A DNA stretch of 64,000 nt from Polydactylus sextarius (GCA_016801845.1 CM028925.1:4068501-4132500); one strand, 5' to 3'; positions 11,205 through 23,277 are shown, counted from the first letter of the stretch. The notes: a model not told the origin generated them from the letters alone. Program-made: numbers and translations.

Positions 11205-12781
11205 ATGAAGCTGAGTCAAGCTTTCTCCCACTCTCCTTCCTGTTTCCTGTCTCTATCAGTCCCAAAACTAATTTAATTAAAAGAAAGAAAGAAGTGGTTT
11301 TGTAAAGTCAATGCTAAGATTAGCTTCTGACCCATCATGTTTATGACATTTAACAGATCTCAGATTTAACAGATTTAAGATCTCTATCTTTCCCTTCACA
11401 AAGTGCCGACTGAATGACTTTGCTGCAGTTGGTAAAAAATGTACTTTCTGTCATGTGAAAAGTTTCTCTTGTCGTCCTGATCTGTGAACATGGTTTATTG
11501 GTTCTCTGTGTTCATTCATCAAAAGATTGTTCAACCAGTTTATGTGAACGTGTCTACTTATCTAGTATCTTTGTGAGGCCCAGTTTGAGTGTTACACACC
11601 TTGACAGATTGACTGATTTTACCTTCACGATTGACATTTAGTGTTAAGACTTGGTTCAGGGTTTAGGTTAGTCTCAGGTTCAGGTGTTTAGTTGTGATGG
11701 TTGAGGTTGGGGTAAATAGCTAGGGAATATATTATGTCAATGAGTGTCCTCACAATGGTAGAAGCACGTGTGTGTGTGTGTGTGTGATTGATGCTCCAGC
11801 AGAGTGCAGTGGTTAGCATTAAAGTGCAGCCTCTCGGGTTCCTGTGGTGTCAATATCAGCAGCATCACAGTGGATGATCTCTGAGCTGTCCCACTGCACC
11901 ACTCTCACCACACAGCTCCTCTGTCTTTCTTCTGCTCTAATCTTTGATCATCACCTTCTCTTCTTTTATTCTCTTTCACTCAGCCTCTTCTTTCATTTGA
12001 CTTATCCATCTCTTCTTTGACAACCCTGGCACATCATCAATCTCAAACTTGCAACTGAGGTTCACAGACTTGAAAAAGTTCTGCCAGAGAATCACTCCAG
12101 TCTTATTACGGTGTGTTCAATTCACAAACACATTCTTATAAGCCAAAGTAAGCACTCCATATATATATGTTCAGAACATATCTTGTTTCTCCAGGCTCTC
12201 TGCTTTATTTTTTGGCACACTAAGTACACTAGTTGTGTTAAAACTGCAAGTTTCCAACGACGGTCACGTCTTTGTCCTCCATTTCTCAGCAGAATCGTGT
12301 AAAAAAAATTCTTTATGTTTGGTCCGAACATGTTATAAGACAATGCCTGCGTGTTAAAAAGTTGGTAGGTGTGATAATTATCCTATTTGATGAAAATGGC
12401 CTCAGTCTAACCTCTAACATCCTGTGCATCACACTCATGATGAAGCCACCCAGAGAAATGATCACACTCCAAAAAATCTGCTTCTGTTTCACTTTGTGTC
12501 TCTTCTCCCTCTCCACCCCCCCTCCTCCTCCTCTATCATCTATCTCTATCTCTCTCACCCTCCTCCTCCCTCCCTGTGTTTGTGTCTTTTGCCCACTGCG
12601 GTGGTCTCCGGTTTCCTTAATGGTTCCCAAGATGCACTGTGGCTTTGTGGGGGGAATATGTGCATGTGCGTGTGTGTGTGTGAGCGCGCGCATGTGTGGC
12701 CAGCGAAAGGTGATGCGGTCATTTTGACACATGAGAGGTTTTCCATCAGCAGCTAGAGCTGCTTCAAAGGCACTTTTACGT

Positions 12782-12783
<2 letters not shown>
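11204..12783. other. non-coding, nothing recognised
   Basis: Contains a (TG)9 run near 11,769-11,787 and a CT-rich block at 12,500-12,580. The open frames across 12,270-12,870 draw most of their length from these simple repeats. Confidence 0.5.

Positions 12784-12822
<39 letters not shown>
12784..12822. repeat. (CA)19 microsatellite
   Basis: Pure CA tract preceded by acgtgt. Confidence 0.97.
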
Positions 12823-12825
<3 letters not shown>

Positions 12826-13683
12826 CCATAATCCCAGAGAAACCATGGACACAATCAAACTGAGGAAATTCACACATTATGTACATTAGAGTTGTAAAGT
12901 GCTCCATTGAGCTGAAAGCGGCAAGTGACCGTGTCTCTAATGTGAACACATCTGATCTTTATTGTAAAACGACGTGTTGCTTTAACATTGTTAGCAGTGT
13001 TCAGTCGCCTAAAAAACAGAAGTCTTCAGTATTGATTTAGCAGCCAGACATTTTTTTTTGTCAATCACATTTCGTGAAACTACACAATGCATTTATATAC
13101 TTTATAACTATCAAAGTTATGGAGAAAGTAAACTTTTAAAGCTGTAATTGAGAAGCCCAGTTAGGCCATAGCTCCAGCCGCAAATGCCATAGAACATACC
13201 AGAACATGAAAAAACAGGAAGTGACAACCTAACACTTAAAAATAAAACGTAATTGTTCAAAAGCATCACTCATTGTCAAACGATTCCAAGTGTTGTTGTT
13301 GGATGAAGCTGTGTGGTCACAGTCAGCTCAAAGGGAAATCACGATATGTGCACAGTTTGCTTCAACGTGACAAGTATATATATATACTATATATACTATA
13401 CTGTATACCTCATACTGTTACAATTTTTAACTAACTGGGATCCAAAGATGCAGACAATCACCAAGGCAGGAGCAGGTGTAGAACAACAAAACACCAAAAG
13501 CACAAGTATCAAAAACAAAGTACAAACAAAAGTCTAAAGCTATAACTATAAACTAAGGACACAGAGATGACTGAAACAAAGACTGGAAAACACTATGACT
13601 TAAGTGATGGTCCAGAGTCATTTAAAACCAGGTCCCCCTCAAAAGTTATTTTATGTTTATCAAATTAAAATTGTGTGTGACCG
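12823..13683. other. non-coding, possible repeat remnants
   Basis: A TATA/CTATA patch occupies 13,375-13,405. From 13,440 to 13,560 the text (ggatccaaagatgcagacaa, then repeated aaaaacaaagtacaaac) resembles the A-rich end of a common fish repeat. No gene was seen. Confidence 0.4.
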
Positions 13684-13810
13684 TCTTTTGTCAGTCAGTC
13701 AGTCAGCCAAATGTATCTAAATCGCCATTTTTGAACCACTAATAAATCTGGAACACCCTTCATGTTGTTCCAGATCAGCAGATTCGTCAATGTCCTCATT
13801 CTTCACGGAC
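13684..13810 (+). repeat. local repeat family B, partial copy (+)
   Basis: Contains gccaaatgtatctaaatcgc, catttttgaaccactaataa and gttccagatcagcagattcg. These motifs recur in the same orientation at 17,840-18,010 and in reverse at 13,900-14,165. Compared with those copies this one lacks the middle part that follows aataaatct. Confidence 0.75.
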
Positions 13811-13899
13811 ACATCGGCCGGTTGTTCGGGAAAATGACAAATCTACACATCTCGAACACCCTTTATCACCAGTTCTTATGAAAACAAGACACTGGGTAA

Positions 13900-14165
13900 G
13901 TCTTGTAAAACAGTCTTTATAATAACCTCTCGGTTCACTTACTAAGTTATCAATACTTCGGTTTATGTGTAGGTACCTTATTCATGCTACTGCTGAAGCG
14001 AAGTGATATTTTGAGCTTTATTAGTGGTTAAAAAATGACAGTTTAGATACATTTGGCTGGTGGCCCCATTTACTTTCATTGTTAACTATTTGGCTGTGAA
14101 AACAAAGATGATCAAACTCAAAATGACTTCAGCCATCGTAACATAGCTCTTGGGGGGTGTTTGAC
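13900..14165 (-). repeat. local repeat family B, inverted copy
   Basis: The complement reads gtcaaacacccccc, ttttgttttcacagccaaat, gccaaatgtatctaaactgt, aaccactaataaagctcaaa, atatcacttcgcttcagcag, tacacataaaccgaagtatt. The same order is found on the plus strand at 17,400-17,970. It forms a foldback with the partial copy at 13,684, its core separated by about 280 bases. Confidence 0.8.
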
Positions 14166-14368
14166 TTTACAGAATATGATGATAACTGATGGGTCTGGAT
14201 CATCTTGTTTTTTTTCCACATTGCCACATTCTATTTTCCCAGCAGGCCCAGATTCTCCCAGCATGCAACATTTCATCTCACCCCTTTTGTTTGACCAAAC
14301 TGTGTTTCGTGAAAATTTTACTGATTCAGCACAATTTACGTGGCAGACCTCCTTGCTCAACGTGTTAG

Positions 14369-14371
<3 letters not shown>

Positions 14372-14411
<40 letters not shown>
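14372..14411. repeat. (GT)20 microsatellite
   Basis: Pure GT tract ending at tcacagctcg. Confidence 0.97.
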
Positions 14412-14412
<1 letters not shown>

Positions 14413-15110
14413 ACAGCTCGATATGTTTGCTCAAACTAATTAAAAGCAAGTCGGCGGCAGTGGCGTCGATGGATGTGCCTTTAATGATGTGTGCGGCGGC
14501 GAATATGCAAAATGCCACCGGAGCACCGATTTCATAGCAACAACTTGATTACCTCATTGATTTTTGATGTAAAGTGGCATCAAATATGAATAAATATTCA
14601 CACATTAGTATGTGAGGGAGAAAATCTGTGATATATAGTGGAAGTCAGAGAGGAGATGCAAAAGGTGTGTGCAATGATCCGTGTGTTTATAGGAGAGGCT
14701 GCTTGTGAATTTGACTCCACTTCTATTACTTCTACTACTTGTTGTGAGAACAAGTTTTAGACTTTGAGAGTGAATATTATGGAAAATAAAAATGGAGATT
14801 TCTGAGTGACTAACTCCCAGGGCTCCTACACAGTATGGAAAAGTAAGGAATTTGATTTTAGTTATTTCCAGGTCTGGAAAAGTGTGGAAAAATGAAATTA
14901 GGGTAGGGAGAAATATTTGTTTTTCCAGACTTTTGCCACTCCATTGTTCTTTAAAATTTGTCAGACCCTTCATTATTTTACAATCGCAACTTTTCCGCAA
15001 CTTTCGACTGATTGTTGTTTCCAGTGAAACGTCGAGTCATACGTCAGTGAACTTCCTTGTTTCTTTTGGAAAATGCAAGAAACATATGAGATAATAATAA
15101 TAATAACAAT
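14412..15110. other. non-coding, nothing recognised
   Basis: The long minus-strand frame at 14,605-15,000 has no domain. The text around 14,830-14,960 (tatggaaaagtaaggaattt...ggtctggaaaagtgtggaaa) resembles decayed dispersed repeat DNA. Confidence 0.4.
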
Positions 15111-15111
15111 A

Positions 15112-15272
15112 ATAAAGATCCTTTTTTTTAAATACTATTTTTTGGGCATTTTTGCCTTTAATAGGCAGGAAAGGAGACAGGAGAGCCGACTTGGGATTCA
15201 AACTAGCGAAAACTCTACAGCACATATATGCCAACATGGTGTGCCATAACCATTCGGCTATCCAAGGCATCC
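15112..15272 (-). repeat. tRNA-derived SINE, minus strand
   Basis: On the minus strand it begins ggatgccttggatagccgaa tggttatggca, where TAGCCGAATGG fits the pol III A box. About 45 bases later comes agtttgaatccc, a B-box-like element. A body follows (tctcctttcctgcctattaa, aaggcaaaaatgccc). The same architecture is widespread in teleosts (ttgcctttatt...gacaggaaagtg...gattcgaaccc). It is decayed but recognisable over its whole length. Confidence 0.65.
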
Positions 15273-15420
15273 TAAAAGTCTAACATTTACCTTCCAACAT
15301 CACTGCTAATCACCGTCAGAAGCAGTATCCGTGTAGAGTTCAGGAAAGAGGACGGAGGCAGCTGAATCCAGGACAATTAAAAGTGAAATTACCGTAAATA
15401 ACGCTTAGTGGTTTTACCCC

Positions 15421-15715
15421 AAATTTCCACTGGATGCACATGCAGCCGGGGCAGCAATTGGGCCCCCAGCTGATTGTATGGGTCAGAAAGTCAGAACCAA
15501 AAAACAACATCTGATTAAGATTCAAACGTTATATTGGGGCAGACCTGACGTCGAGGTTTTCAGACATTATTTCACCCCGTTGACACTATGTAGAAACTAC
15601 ACCATGCTATGCTGTGTGATTGTATTGCCGGCTGAGTCACAAATGCATCCGGTGGATGACGGATCGGAGCCGCAACGCAGCCGTTCCGTGACCTTCACGC
15701 ATCCAGTGGAAATTT
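15421..15715. mobile_element. short inverted-repeat DNA element (AAATTTCCACTGGATGC ends)
   Basis: A perfect 17-bp inverted repeat bounds the element: aaatttccactggatgc at 15,421-15,437 and its complement at 15,699-15,715. The 295-bp body is GC-richer than its surroundings (gatcggagccgcaacgcagc) and has no transposase. I found no convincing target-site duplication. It is best described as a MITE, possibly of hAT type given the size and ends. Confidence 0.7.
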
Positions 15716-17399
15716 TTAAGTACTTAAACAATTTAGGCTGCAACACTCAAAAACACTGCAACACTGCAAAAATGAAATCCTGGAGGAACTGTAAAATATA
15801 GTCTTAAATTCAGATAAAATGTTTGGAACAGATAAACATGTTTAGCCAGGCCACGTTAAACCACCACCAAGTAGATAGTCCATTCTGTTCAAAATGTAGG
15901 CCAAAAAATATTCCTTTTGAAATAGAGAAGTTATATTGAATAACTATCCTCTTGATCTGGTTAACTAGTTACAACAGAGAGTCTAGAAGTCTGAAATTTT
16001 GAAATGTAAAATATGTAGGAACTCTGGACTCCGCCGCACTAACCCTGAACACTAACCCTCAGAATTGCGCCATTCAACTTCCTTCTGTGACCAGGAAGAC
16101 ACACACAAAGTTTCAGAACCTCATCTCAAAAGGAACTAAAGTTATTGACAATGATCAAAATGATCATTGTGGTTAAAACCCCCCAAATCTTAACCCTAAC
16201 ATCTCCCAACTTAGTGTGATCCATTCATGTTCAACAGGACGTTCAACAGTAACAAGATAGAATAAGTTCACTGTGGGAAAACAGACCACAAAGTAAAAAG
16301 ATTCAAATGGAGAAGCTTTTTGTTTGTGGAAATAATGGTCGAATTTGAGTTTCTTTTTTAAACAACCGTGTGGTTATTGTTCCTCATTCACGCTCTGCTT
16401 GTGTGTGTGTGTGTGTGCTATGGTTAACCTTGCGGTTGTGGTAAGCAGCAGTCATTTGCTGTGTGAAACTTTTGACTTCCACAAAGTGAACAATGCAGTG
16501 CGTCATACTGGAGATGACGCAAATGTATGTGAACATGTGTGTGTGTGCAAGACCCGTGGGAAAGATTAAGGCTACACTACTTTGTCATTTTGTTGAAATA
16601 ATAATGAATTTCTGCTCTTGTTTGTTAAAAAAGAAAAAAAAAAAACCTGCGAATTGTCTTGCACGCTTTCAAATGCAGCGCCAGCGATGGTGCACATTTT
16701 TATTTGATCACTGCTGACTCATTCCCTGCATTACACTTGGCTGTTCACACAAACAAGAACACTAAGATGACACCGCTGACATACTTGGTAACAGCTAGGA
16801 GCTCGTTAGCACGATAGCATTGTTAGCTTGGTCGTGGTAAGCTCTAAAAAAAAAATAAAAAAAAAAAACAATATGGAGTTGTATTGCATTTCCTTTGCGT
16901 CCTGAAGAGGGCAGTATGGACCTGTCAGCACTAAATATAAAGAACTGTCTTTGGGTTTCATGAGGAAGTGAAGGGGGAACTTTACTTTCTTTGTTTTTTT
17001 TTTGTTTGTTTTAAATGGAAACACAGACTCAATGCCTAAACATAAAAACAATCAACACGGTTGGATCTTATGATATGATATATACAATTTACTATCAAGG
17101 ACAAATATTTGCTAGATTATGAATCGTGCAGGTAACGTGGCGAAAATTAATTTCACATTTGATCTGAACTCATCAATATTCTGTTTGTTGAACTTTGAAA
17201 CCACAAACTCATAACTGGGTCAACGCTGAGATAATTATTCAGTTTCATTTACAGAAAACTGTCATGGAAATTCAAATTGAAAGTTTTCACACTACTGTTG
17301 CTATACTAACACACTTGGGCGAACCGGTCTCTGTCAAATAAAGGCAAAACACAAAACTTTAAAGTGCTGGTCCGGAGACCCAGGGTCTATTTTACCATG
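15716..17399. other. non-coding, contains a 10-bp hairpin
   Basis: No gene was seen. A perfect inverted repeat acaatgatca/tgatcattgt with a 3-base loop lies at 16,148-16,170 and runs into a RUNX-type TGTGGTT. A short TG run lies at 16,400-16,418 and A-runs at 16,634-16,645 and 16,847-16,868. Confidence 0.5.
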
Positions 17400-17787
17400 A
17401 ATACGAGTCAAACACCACCTCACGATCTATTTTACGTTGGTTTAAGTAATATTGAGTTTAATTGTCTTTTGCTTTCACACCCGAATCGCTAACAATCAAA
17501 GTAAATGAGTCAGCCAAACTTATTTATTGCCATTTTTTACCATGTATGTTTCCATCTAATTATGCAGCATTTACACACTTCAAAAGGACGTAACAGGAAA
17601 TACAATGGCGACAACTAAGAAAAAAAAAAAAAAAAAAAGATGAAAAAGTGGAAGGGGCTTAATTTCAGCTTAATTTCTTACTGCAATACTACTGCTACTG
17701 TGAGATGATTAAGATCAACAACAACCTGACAATGGAGGTGAAAGTTCAGAGTTGATAGAAAAGCATTGTGAAATAATAGAAATAATA
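17400..17787 (+). repeat. tandem duplication unit A (family B)
   Basis: Begins with a family-B segment (gtcaaacaccacctcac, then ttgcttttcacacccgaatc-type text, then gtaaatgagtcagccaaact). It jumps directly to tgtatgtttccatctaatta tgcagcatttacacactt, then ggaaatacaatggcgac, an A22 run at about 17,617, and ttaagatcaacaacaacctg. Unit B repeats the same order with about 180 extra bases in the middle, so unit A carries an internal deletion. Confidence 0.75.
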
Positions 17788-18345
17788 TTGAGTCTTTTGT
17801 TTTCACAGTCAAATCGGTAACAGTAAAAGAAAGTGGGGCAGCCAGCCAAACGTATCTAAATCCCCATTTTTCAACCACTAATAAATCTCAAAATATCACT
17901 TCACTTCAGCAGTAGATTGAATAGGGTCTCTACACATAAACCAAAGTACTGATAACTTGATAACTGATAACTGTTCCAGAACAGCAGAGTCATCATTTCC
18001 CATCACTTTAAGAAACCTCACCTCTCAGTTTGTTCACACACAGAGACACATGGAAGATAAGGAGCAGATATGTATGTTTCCATCTAATTATGCAGCGTTT
18101 ACACACTTCATGATAATGTAACAGGAAACACAATGGCGACTAATAAAAATAGTGTGTGTACGTGCGTGTGTGTGTGTGTGTGTGGTGGGGGGCAACTTCA
18201 TTTACTTACTGCAATGCGTTCTACTGTGAAATGATGATTAAGACCAACAACAACCTGACACTGGGTGGAAAAGAGTTAGAGTTCAAAGAGTTCAGATTTG
18301 ATGGGAAAGCACTAAAAACAAAACTCTCAACTAATGTTTTCAACG
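17788..18345 (+). repeat. tandem duplication unit B (family B, fuller copy)
   Basis: Reads cttttgttttcacagtcaaa, gccaaacgtatctaaatccc, aaccactaataaatctcaaa, acataaaccaaagtactgat, tgtatgtttccatctaatta tgcagcgtttac, ggaaacacaatggcgac, ttaagaccaacaacaacctg. This is the same order as unit A plus the middle that A lacks. A short (GT)n tract (18,158-18,183) occupies the position of the poly-A in unit A. The short frame at 18,156-18,365 has no domain. Confidence 0.75.
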
Positions 18346-19654
18346 CTACAGCTCTCAAGAAATGACTGTTCTAAATATTACAAATAACATATTGGTTCCA
18401 TGATGCATGAATCATTTCTGTATTCGTTAAATGAATAAGAGGCTAAGTTTCGCTTTTATGTCAGAGCAATAAATGTTAGTTTAACATGGTGCTTGTGTGT
18501 GTAATATCAGAAAATATTTATCGCGGTACAATATTTCATTTAAATCTCAATATTAAATAGTTACTGACGCAAGTGTTTCTCTCTCTCTTTCTCTCTTTTT
18601 CCCCTCTCCCCTCCTTCCTCTCCTCTGCTTGGTAATCCAACGCTGGAATATGTATCTAAGGATATTTAATAAATTATGTATCTGTTATTTACTAATGGCC
18701 CTATCGACTGCAGATCCTGTCCTGCCTGATAGGATGACGGGGAGAGAGAGAGATAGTGAAGAGGGAAGACATGATGGAGGGACAGAGAGAAAGAGAAAAG
18801 AGAGAGAGACAAGTCTTAAAAGGGTTTCAGTCGTCCCACGGGGAGGACAGAGTGATGCCATCAGTCTTCCCTCCTCTCTCTTGCTTCCTTTCCTTCTCCA
18901 TGTGAAGACAGTTTTTTTTTTTTGTCACATTTGAAGACAGATGACGATAGAAATTTAAACTCCATAGTTAGAGATAGAAAAAAAAAAAGTGTCGCAGAGA
19001 TGTCGCTTGACGAACTTTTTTTCCGAACACCGACACAAATGTGAGGACGTCAGGCGTTGCCGTTTGTTGAGTCTTCCAGTGTGTGTTCACCGAGGGGAAA
19101 AAAAAAGAATGAATGAATGATTCAATGGTCATCGACGGTTAAACGGCTAAAACAGAGAAGAAGACACAAACACAAGAAGAAGAAGAAAAAAAAAGAGGAA
19201 CCTTTTACATGTAGGAGGAAGTAAAGTCACCTGCTAAACTCAAACATGAGGAATAATGAATGTAATGAACGTTTGACTTTTTCACTAATTCTAAACTACT
19301 GAACATGGAATTTAAAAAAAAAACAAACAAAAAAAATTAGATGAGAAACTGGAGACTTGACTGCAAGTCACCAAAACCACCCACAGCAGGTGGTGCTGTT
19401 ACCAATCCTTTGACTGAAGACACTGAACATCAACATTTCACTGAGCCGCTGCAGTGATGACAGTGCTGCTGATCCATTAAAGGCCCTAATGGCAACGATG
19501 AGCTGTAGAGGCCAAGTTATTGTAGCTGGTGAGCTAATCTCACCCTCACACTATAGCATATGTAGCTTCTATAGCTTCTATAGCTTCTTTCCTGGCATTT
19601 TGCTTTTATTATATGTATGTGTATGAATGTGTGTGTGTGTGTGTATATTTATAT

Positions 19655-19689
<35 letters not shown>

Positions 19690-20159
19690 CACATATATGG
19701 TCATATATACTGTACTGTATTGTAGTGATACTATTTAATTTCTTTTAAATTATTTTTTAAATTCTTCTATAATACTGTTTCTCCTATATATTTTACACTT
19801 GTGTATATATTTTATCCATAAATTAGCTAAGCTAAATATATATATATGTATGTATCTAGTCTTGTATGTTTGGTTGCAACTTTTGTTGTTTCTGCTGCTG
19901 TAATTTAATTCCTCTATCTGTCCATCCATCCATCCATCCATCCACAATAAAATCACCAATTGATCAATCGATTGACTATGATTGTTACTGTATTACAGTA
20001 ATCACATCAGACAAGAAAGCAACTAAAAATTCCAGAGTTTTTGAAGAGAGTTTGGCATTTAATCCTCCTCCTGCTCCAAAAAAACACACAGCATCAGAGC
20101 TAGAGATTAAAAACTATTAAATAAATTGCGACTACAACTGTGGCTGGAGTCTGTGTGTC

Positions 20160-20163
<4 letters not shown>
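18346..20163. other. non-coding with a TG-TATA-CA foldback
   Basis: No gene was seen. A CT-rich and then GA-rich segment covers 18,570-18,815. At 19,630-19,669 a (TG)n run, TATATTTATATA and a (CA)n run together form a near-perfect inverted repeat. A (TCCA)n run lies at 19,921-19,942. Confidence 0.6.
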
Positions 20164-20202
<39 letters not shown>

Positions 20203-20300
20203 TTCTTATCTGTGCTGGATTCAAAACCTTGTGGCACCGAACTTGGGATCAATGGGCCTAGACCAGGAGACGCAGTGTGTACTGTATGTCAGCATATGTT

Positions 20301-20348
<48 letters not shown>

Positions 20349-20495
20349 ACTATATGTGTCTGTACATCACGGTTTGTCTTTAAATATGTGTGTGTGTGTC
20401 CACAGTGGAGCCAGTATGTGACCAGATTATGTTGCATATCGGACCAGTTGTAGAGAACTCAACCAATACACATCTCAAGTGCATGACAAGACTTA

Positions 20496-20547
<52 letters not shown>

Positions 20548-20656
20548 CTGGTCAATATATTTGATTGTTCCAGTAGCTGTATTAGTGGAAAAACAACAGA
20601 ATAGAATTTATTTGAGGGGCAGCAGACAAGGAGACGTGCTGTCTGTGCTGCACACA

Positions 20657-20745
<89 letters not shown>
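20164..20745. repeat. cluster of four dinucleotide microsatellites
   Basis: TG tracts at 20,164-20,199, 20,303-20,346 and 20,498-20,543, and a CA tract at 20,661-20,745 (85 bp, pure), all within 600 bases. The first three are complementary to the last. The Cys-Val and Thr-His frames over them are artefacts. Confidence 0.97.
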
Positions 20746-20751
<6 letters not shown>

Positions 20752-21975
20752 TCTCTCTTTCTGTTGCTGTTGTTTCTTGTTGTTTGCCTTTCAGCCTGCA
20801 TCATATAACTGTCAGTGCTCACAATAGGCACAGAGTCACCTCTCACCGCTACCAAACAGCCTCGCTGTCTGTTGCTGCTGTGAGTTATTTTCCTTTTCCT
20901 GTGTGAACTGAGAATCTCGAGCAGGCTGTGCTGCGCAGCTGCACGTCAGACGGCTGCATGCAGAACCAACGTGTTGCAAATACAGATTATAGATCACAAA
21001 CGCTGATACTTGCCAGCTTGTTTTTGCAATTTCAAACATACTTGAGACTCCATAAAGAGGCAAAAAAACATTAATATAAATGGGTTCTGTCTAACACCTG
21101 ACATGTCCAGGGTCCACGTGGTTTAAACAGCAAACCGACATGACATCCACGTCTACGTGGGAGTATTGGTTTTGACTCAGGCTATTATTGGTGCACTTCT
21201 ATCTTGAGACAAAATAAAGAAAAACTGATCACACTTATTGACTAACAGCAACAACAACAACAAAAAAGCCTGGACTCTGAAGTCAACGGTGCAGTATTTC
21301 ACTGTTATTTTAACAGAGGTTTATCAAGATGGTTAAAAATGTACCTACATGTACGTGATGTACACAACGTGCTGCGCGCACTGTATAGAGTTACTTTACT
21401 GCAGCACTGCTGAACTCCACAGACAAAAAAAAAACAGTCTTTTTATGCTTTTTGACAGAAAAAAAAACAGATAAAGCGGTAAAACGGTCTGTTCTGGGAA
21501 AGGCTCAGTTATGACGTCATAGTTTGTGACATCACTTAACTACTATTAATCGTGTGGATAGTGGATGCTGTGACTGAGTGGTCTAAGTCACTAATGAGAA
21601 AGTTTTGTTTCTCTGGAGGCGGAGGGGTTCAGGGAGAGATGAGGAAGAGGGATTGCCGTTTTCTGAGTTATATTTGCTTTCAACTTCTGTTTTCCTTTCA
21701 TTTTGGCGTCAGCCACAGCCGACAGCAGCAAAGTAAAGTCCCAGAAGTTCAGTAAAGTGCGTCAGTTTGCTACAATATAGCTGCTACTCTGACACATACG
21801 TTTCCTGTCTCTGGCCGACTCAGACTCAAACAGGTAAAGTTGAAGTTACATATGTATTTTGAGACATAAAAGAACAGTTTACAATAGTCAAAAAGAGTCA
21901 GTGCTCTCTGTTTGAAACGTCATGCCATCTCTGACCTGCAGGCGTCGCTGTAAATCCGATCTGCGCCGCAGTAAA

Positions 21976-21976
<1 letters not shown>
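20746..21976. other. non-coding with a palindromic CRE
   Basis: No gene was seen. A perfect cAMP-response-element palindrome, TATGACGTCATA, lies at 21,510-21,521. At 21,600-21,830 a GC-richer stretch ends in a weak donor-like caggtaaag, without a convincing open frame. Confidence 0.45.

Positions 21977-22027
<51 letters not shown>
21977..22027. repeat. (CA)25 microsatellite
   Basis: Pure CA tract flanked by gtaaat and gaagg. Confidence 0.97.
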
Positions 22028-22029
<2 letters not shown>

Positions 22030-22619
22030 AGGATGATTCACATTCCGCGTGATGATGCAAAACAAGTCAACAAAACGCGTTTGATTTTTAATAGCTACCA
22101 ACTGGAGCTGGTTGCAATTAAAACAAATCACACTATCAGGTGCTCGTACACATTCAACATTACGGCTTATTTTTAATGAAACAGTCATGTTTTTTATTCG
22201 TCCTAATGTTTTTCACGTCTCTCTCTCAGAGTCCAGTCACCTTTTAGTAAAGTCTTACTCATCACTCACTGAACACACTGAACAGAACAGGGGAGGTTGC
22301 GCTGCATACGTGTGTGTGTGTGCGTAGTGTTTGTTACTCAACAATTAGCTGGTAGCAAGTCACACGACATTGAAAGCAGATGTTTAAATTGCTAACAACT
22401 GGATATTCCAGTAAGACGTTAAGTCTCTGCCAGGGCTCTGCTGCAGTTGCTTCAGGAAGTTCGAAACACCTTCTCCTGAACCTCACGCTGACCCCAACAC
22501 AGTTTTCAGTCCAATGAATACATTTGCGACCAGAGGAGGAAGTGAGTTCAGCCCAGCATGAGTAGAAAACAAGAGGTTAAAGGGACAGAGTGCAGGATGT
22601 GTCCATGAATCTTGCCGTA

Positions 22620-23277
22620 TGTCTCAATTTGCATACTTAGACTTAATATTTAGAGTACGTAAGTGGTAAGTAATGGTCAAAAAGTTGAGTGTGGAACAGT
22701 GGACACACCTTGGCTACGTAGCAGAAGAGGAGGGACGGCGGCGGCATAATCTCTGCTCTGCATGAAGCATGGAGCCACACGAGCAAACATCAGTACTTTC
22801 TTGGTTATAATTGAAAACAAGCCGGCAGATATTTCTCAAATCACCCGACGATTAACGTTACGTTCAGTGGCAATTCACCGTTGTGATCGTCATTTCCAGT
22901 AAGTGCACAACCATTTGAGACAAGACTCCTCTGTGGAAATTTGCGCATTATGGAAGTAAGTAACTTTACTGATCGTCTTCTCTGCAACTGCTTCATCGCT
23001 TTATTATTAATAAACTACAATGCAGTCTCTCTTTCTCTCGCTCTCTATTATTATTATTAAAAATCACACATTGATTTCTCTTTTGACTAAAACTAGACTA
23101 ATATTTCCAGACTTTTAGTCGACTAAAACTTGACTAAAATAAATTATATGTGAATGACTAAATCTGCCAAAAACTAAAAATGACATTTCGTCACAAGACT
23201 AAGCTAAGACTGAATTTAAAAAATAGGTGACAAAATTTACACTAAAGTTTACTAACGGAAGTATCCAAATTGAGACA
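22620..23277. mobile_element. non-autonomous DNA element with TGTCTCAATTT ends
   Basis: The left end tgtctcaatttgcatactt (from 22,620) and the right end aagtatccaaattgagaca (to 23,277) are inverted repeats, 18 of 19 bases matching. The left part (agagtacgtaag, gagtgtggaacagtggacac) is worded like a widespread fish MITE. The right part holds repeated gactaaaact motifs (23,085-23,225), another common fish repeat, probably inserted later. No transposase frame and no clear target-site duplication were found. Confidence 0.65.

Noticed and set aside
12313..12873. 186-residue minus-strand frame
   Set aside because: Includes a CA tract and a pyrimidine-rich block; no domain and overlapping open frames on the other strand.
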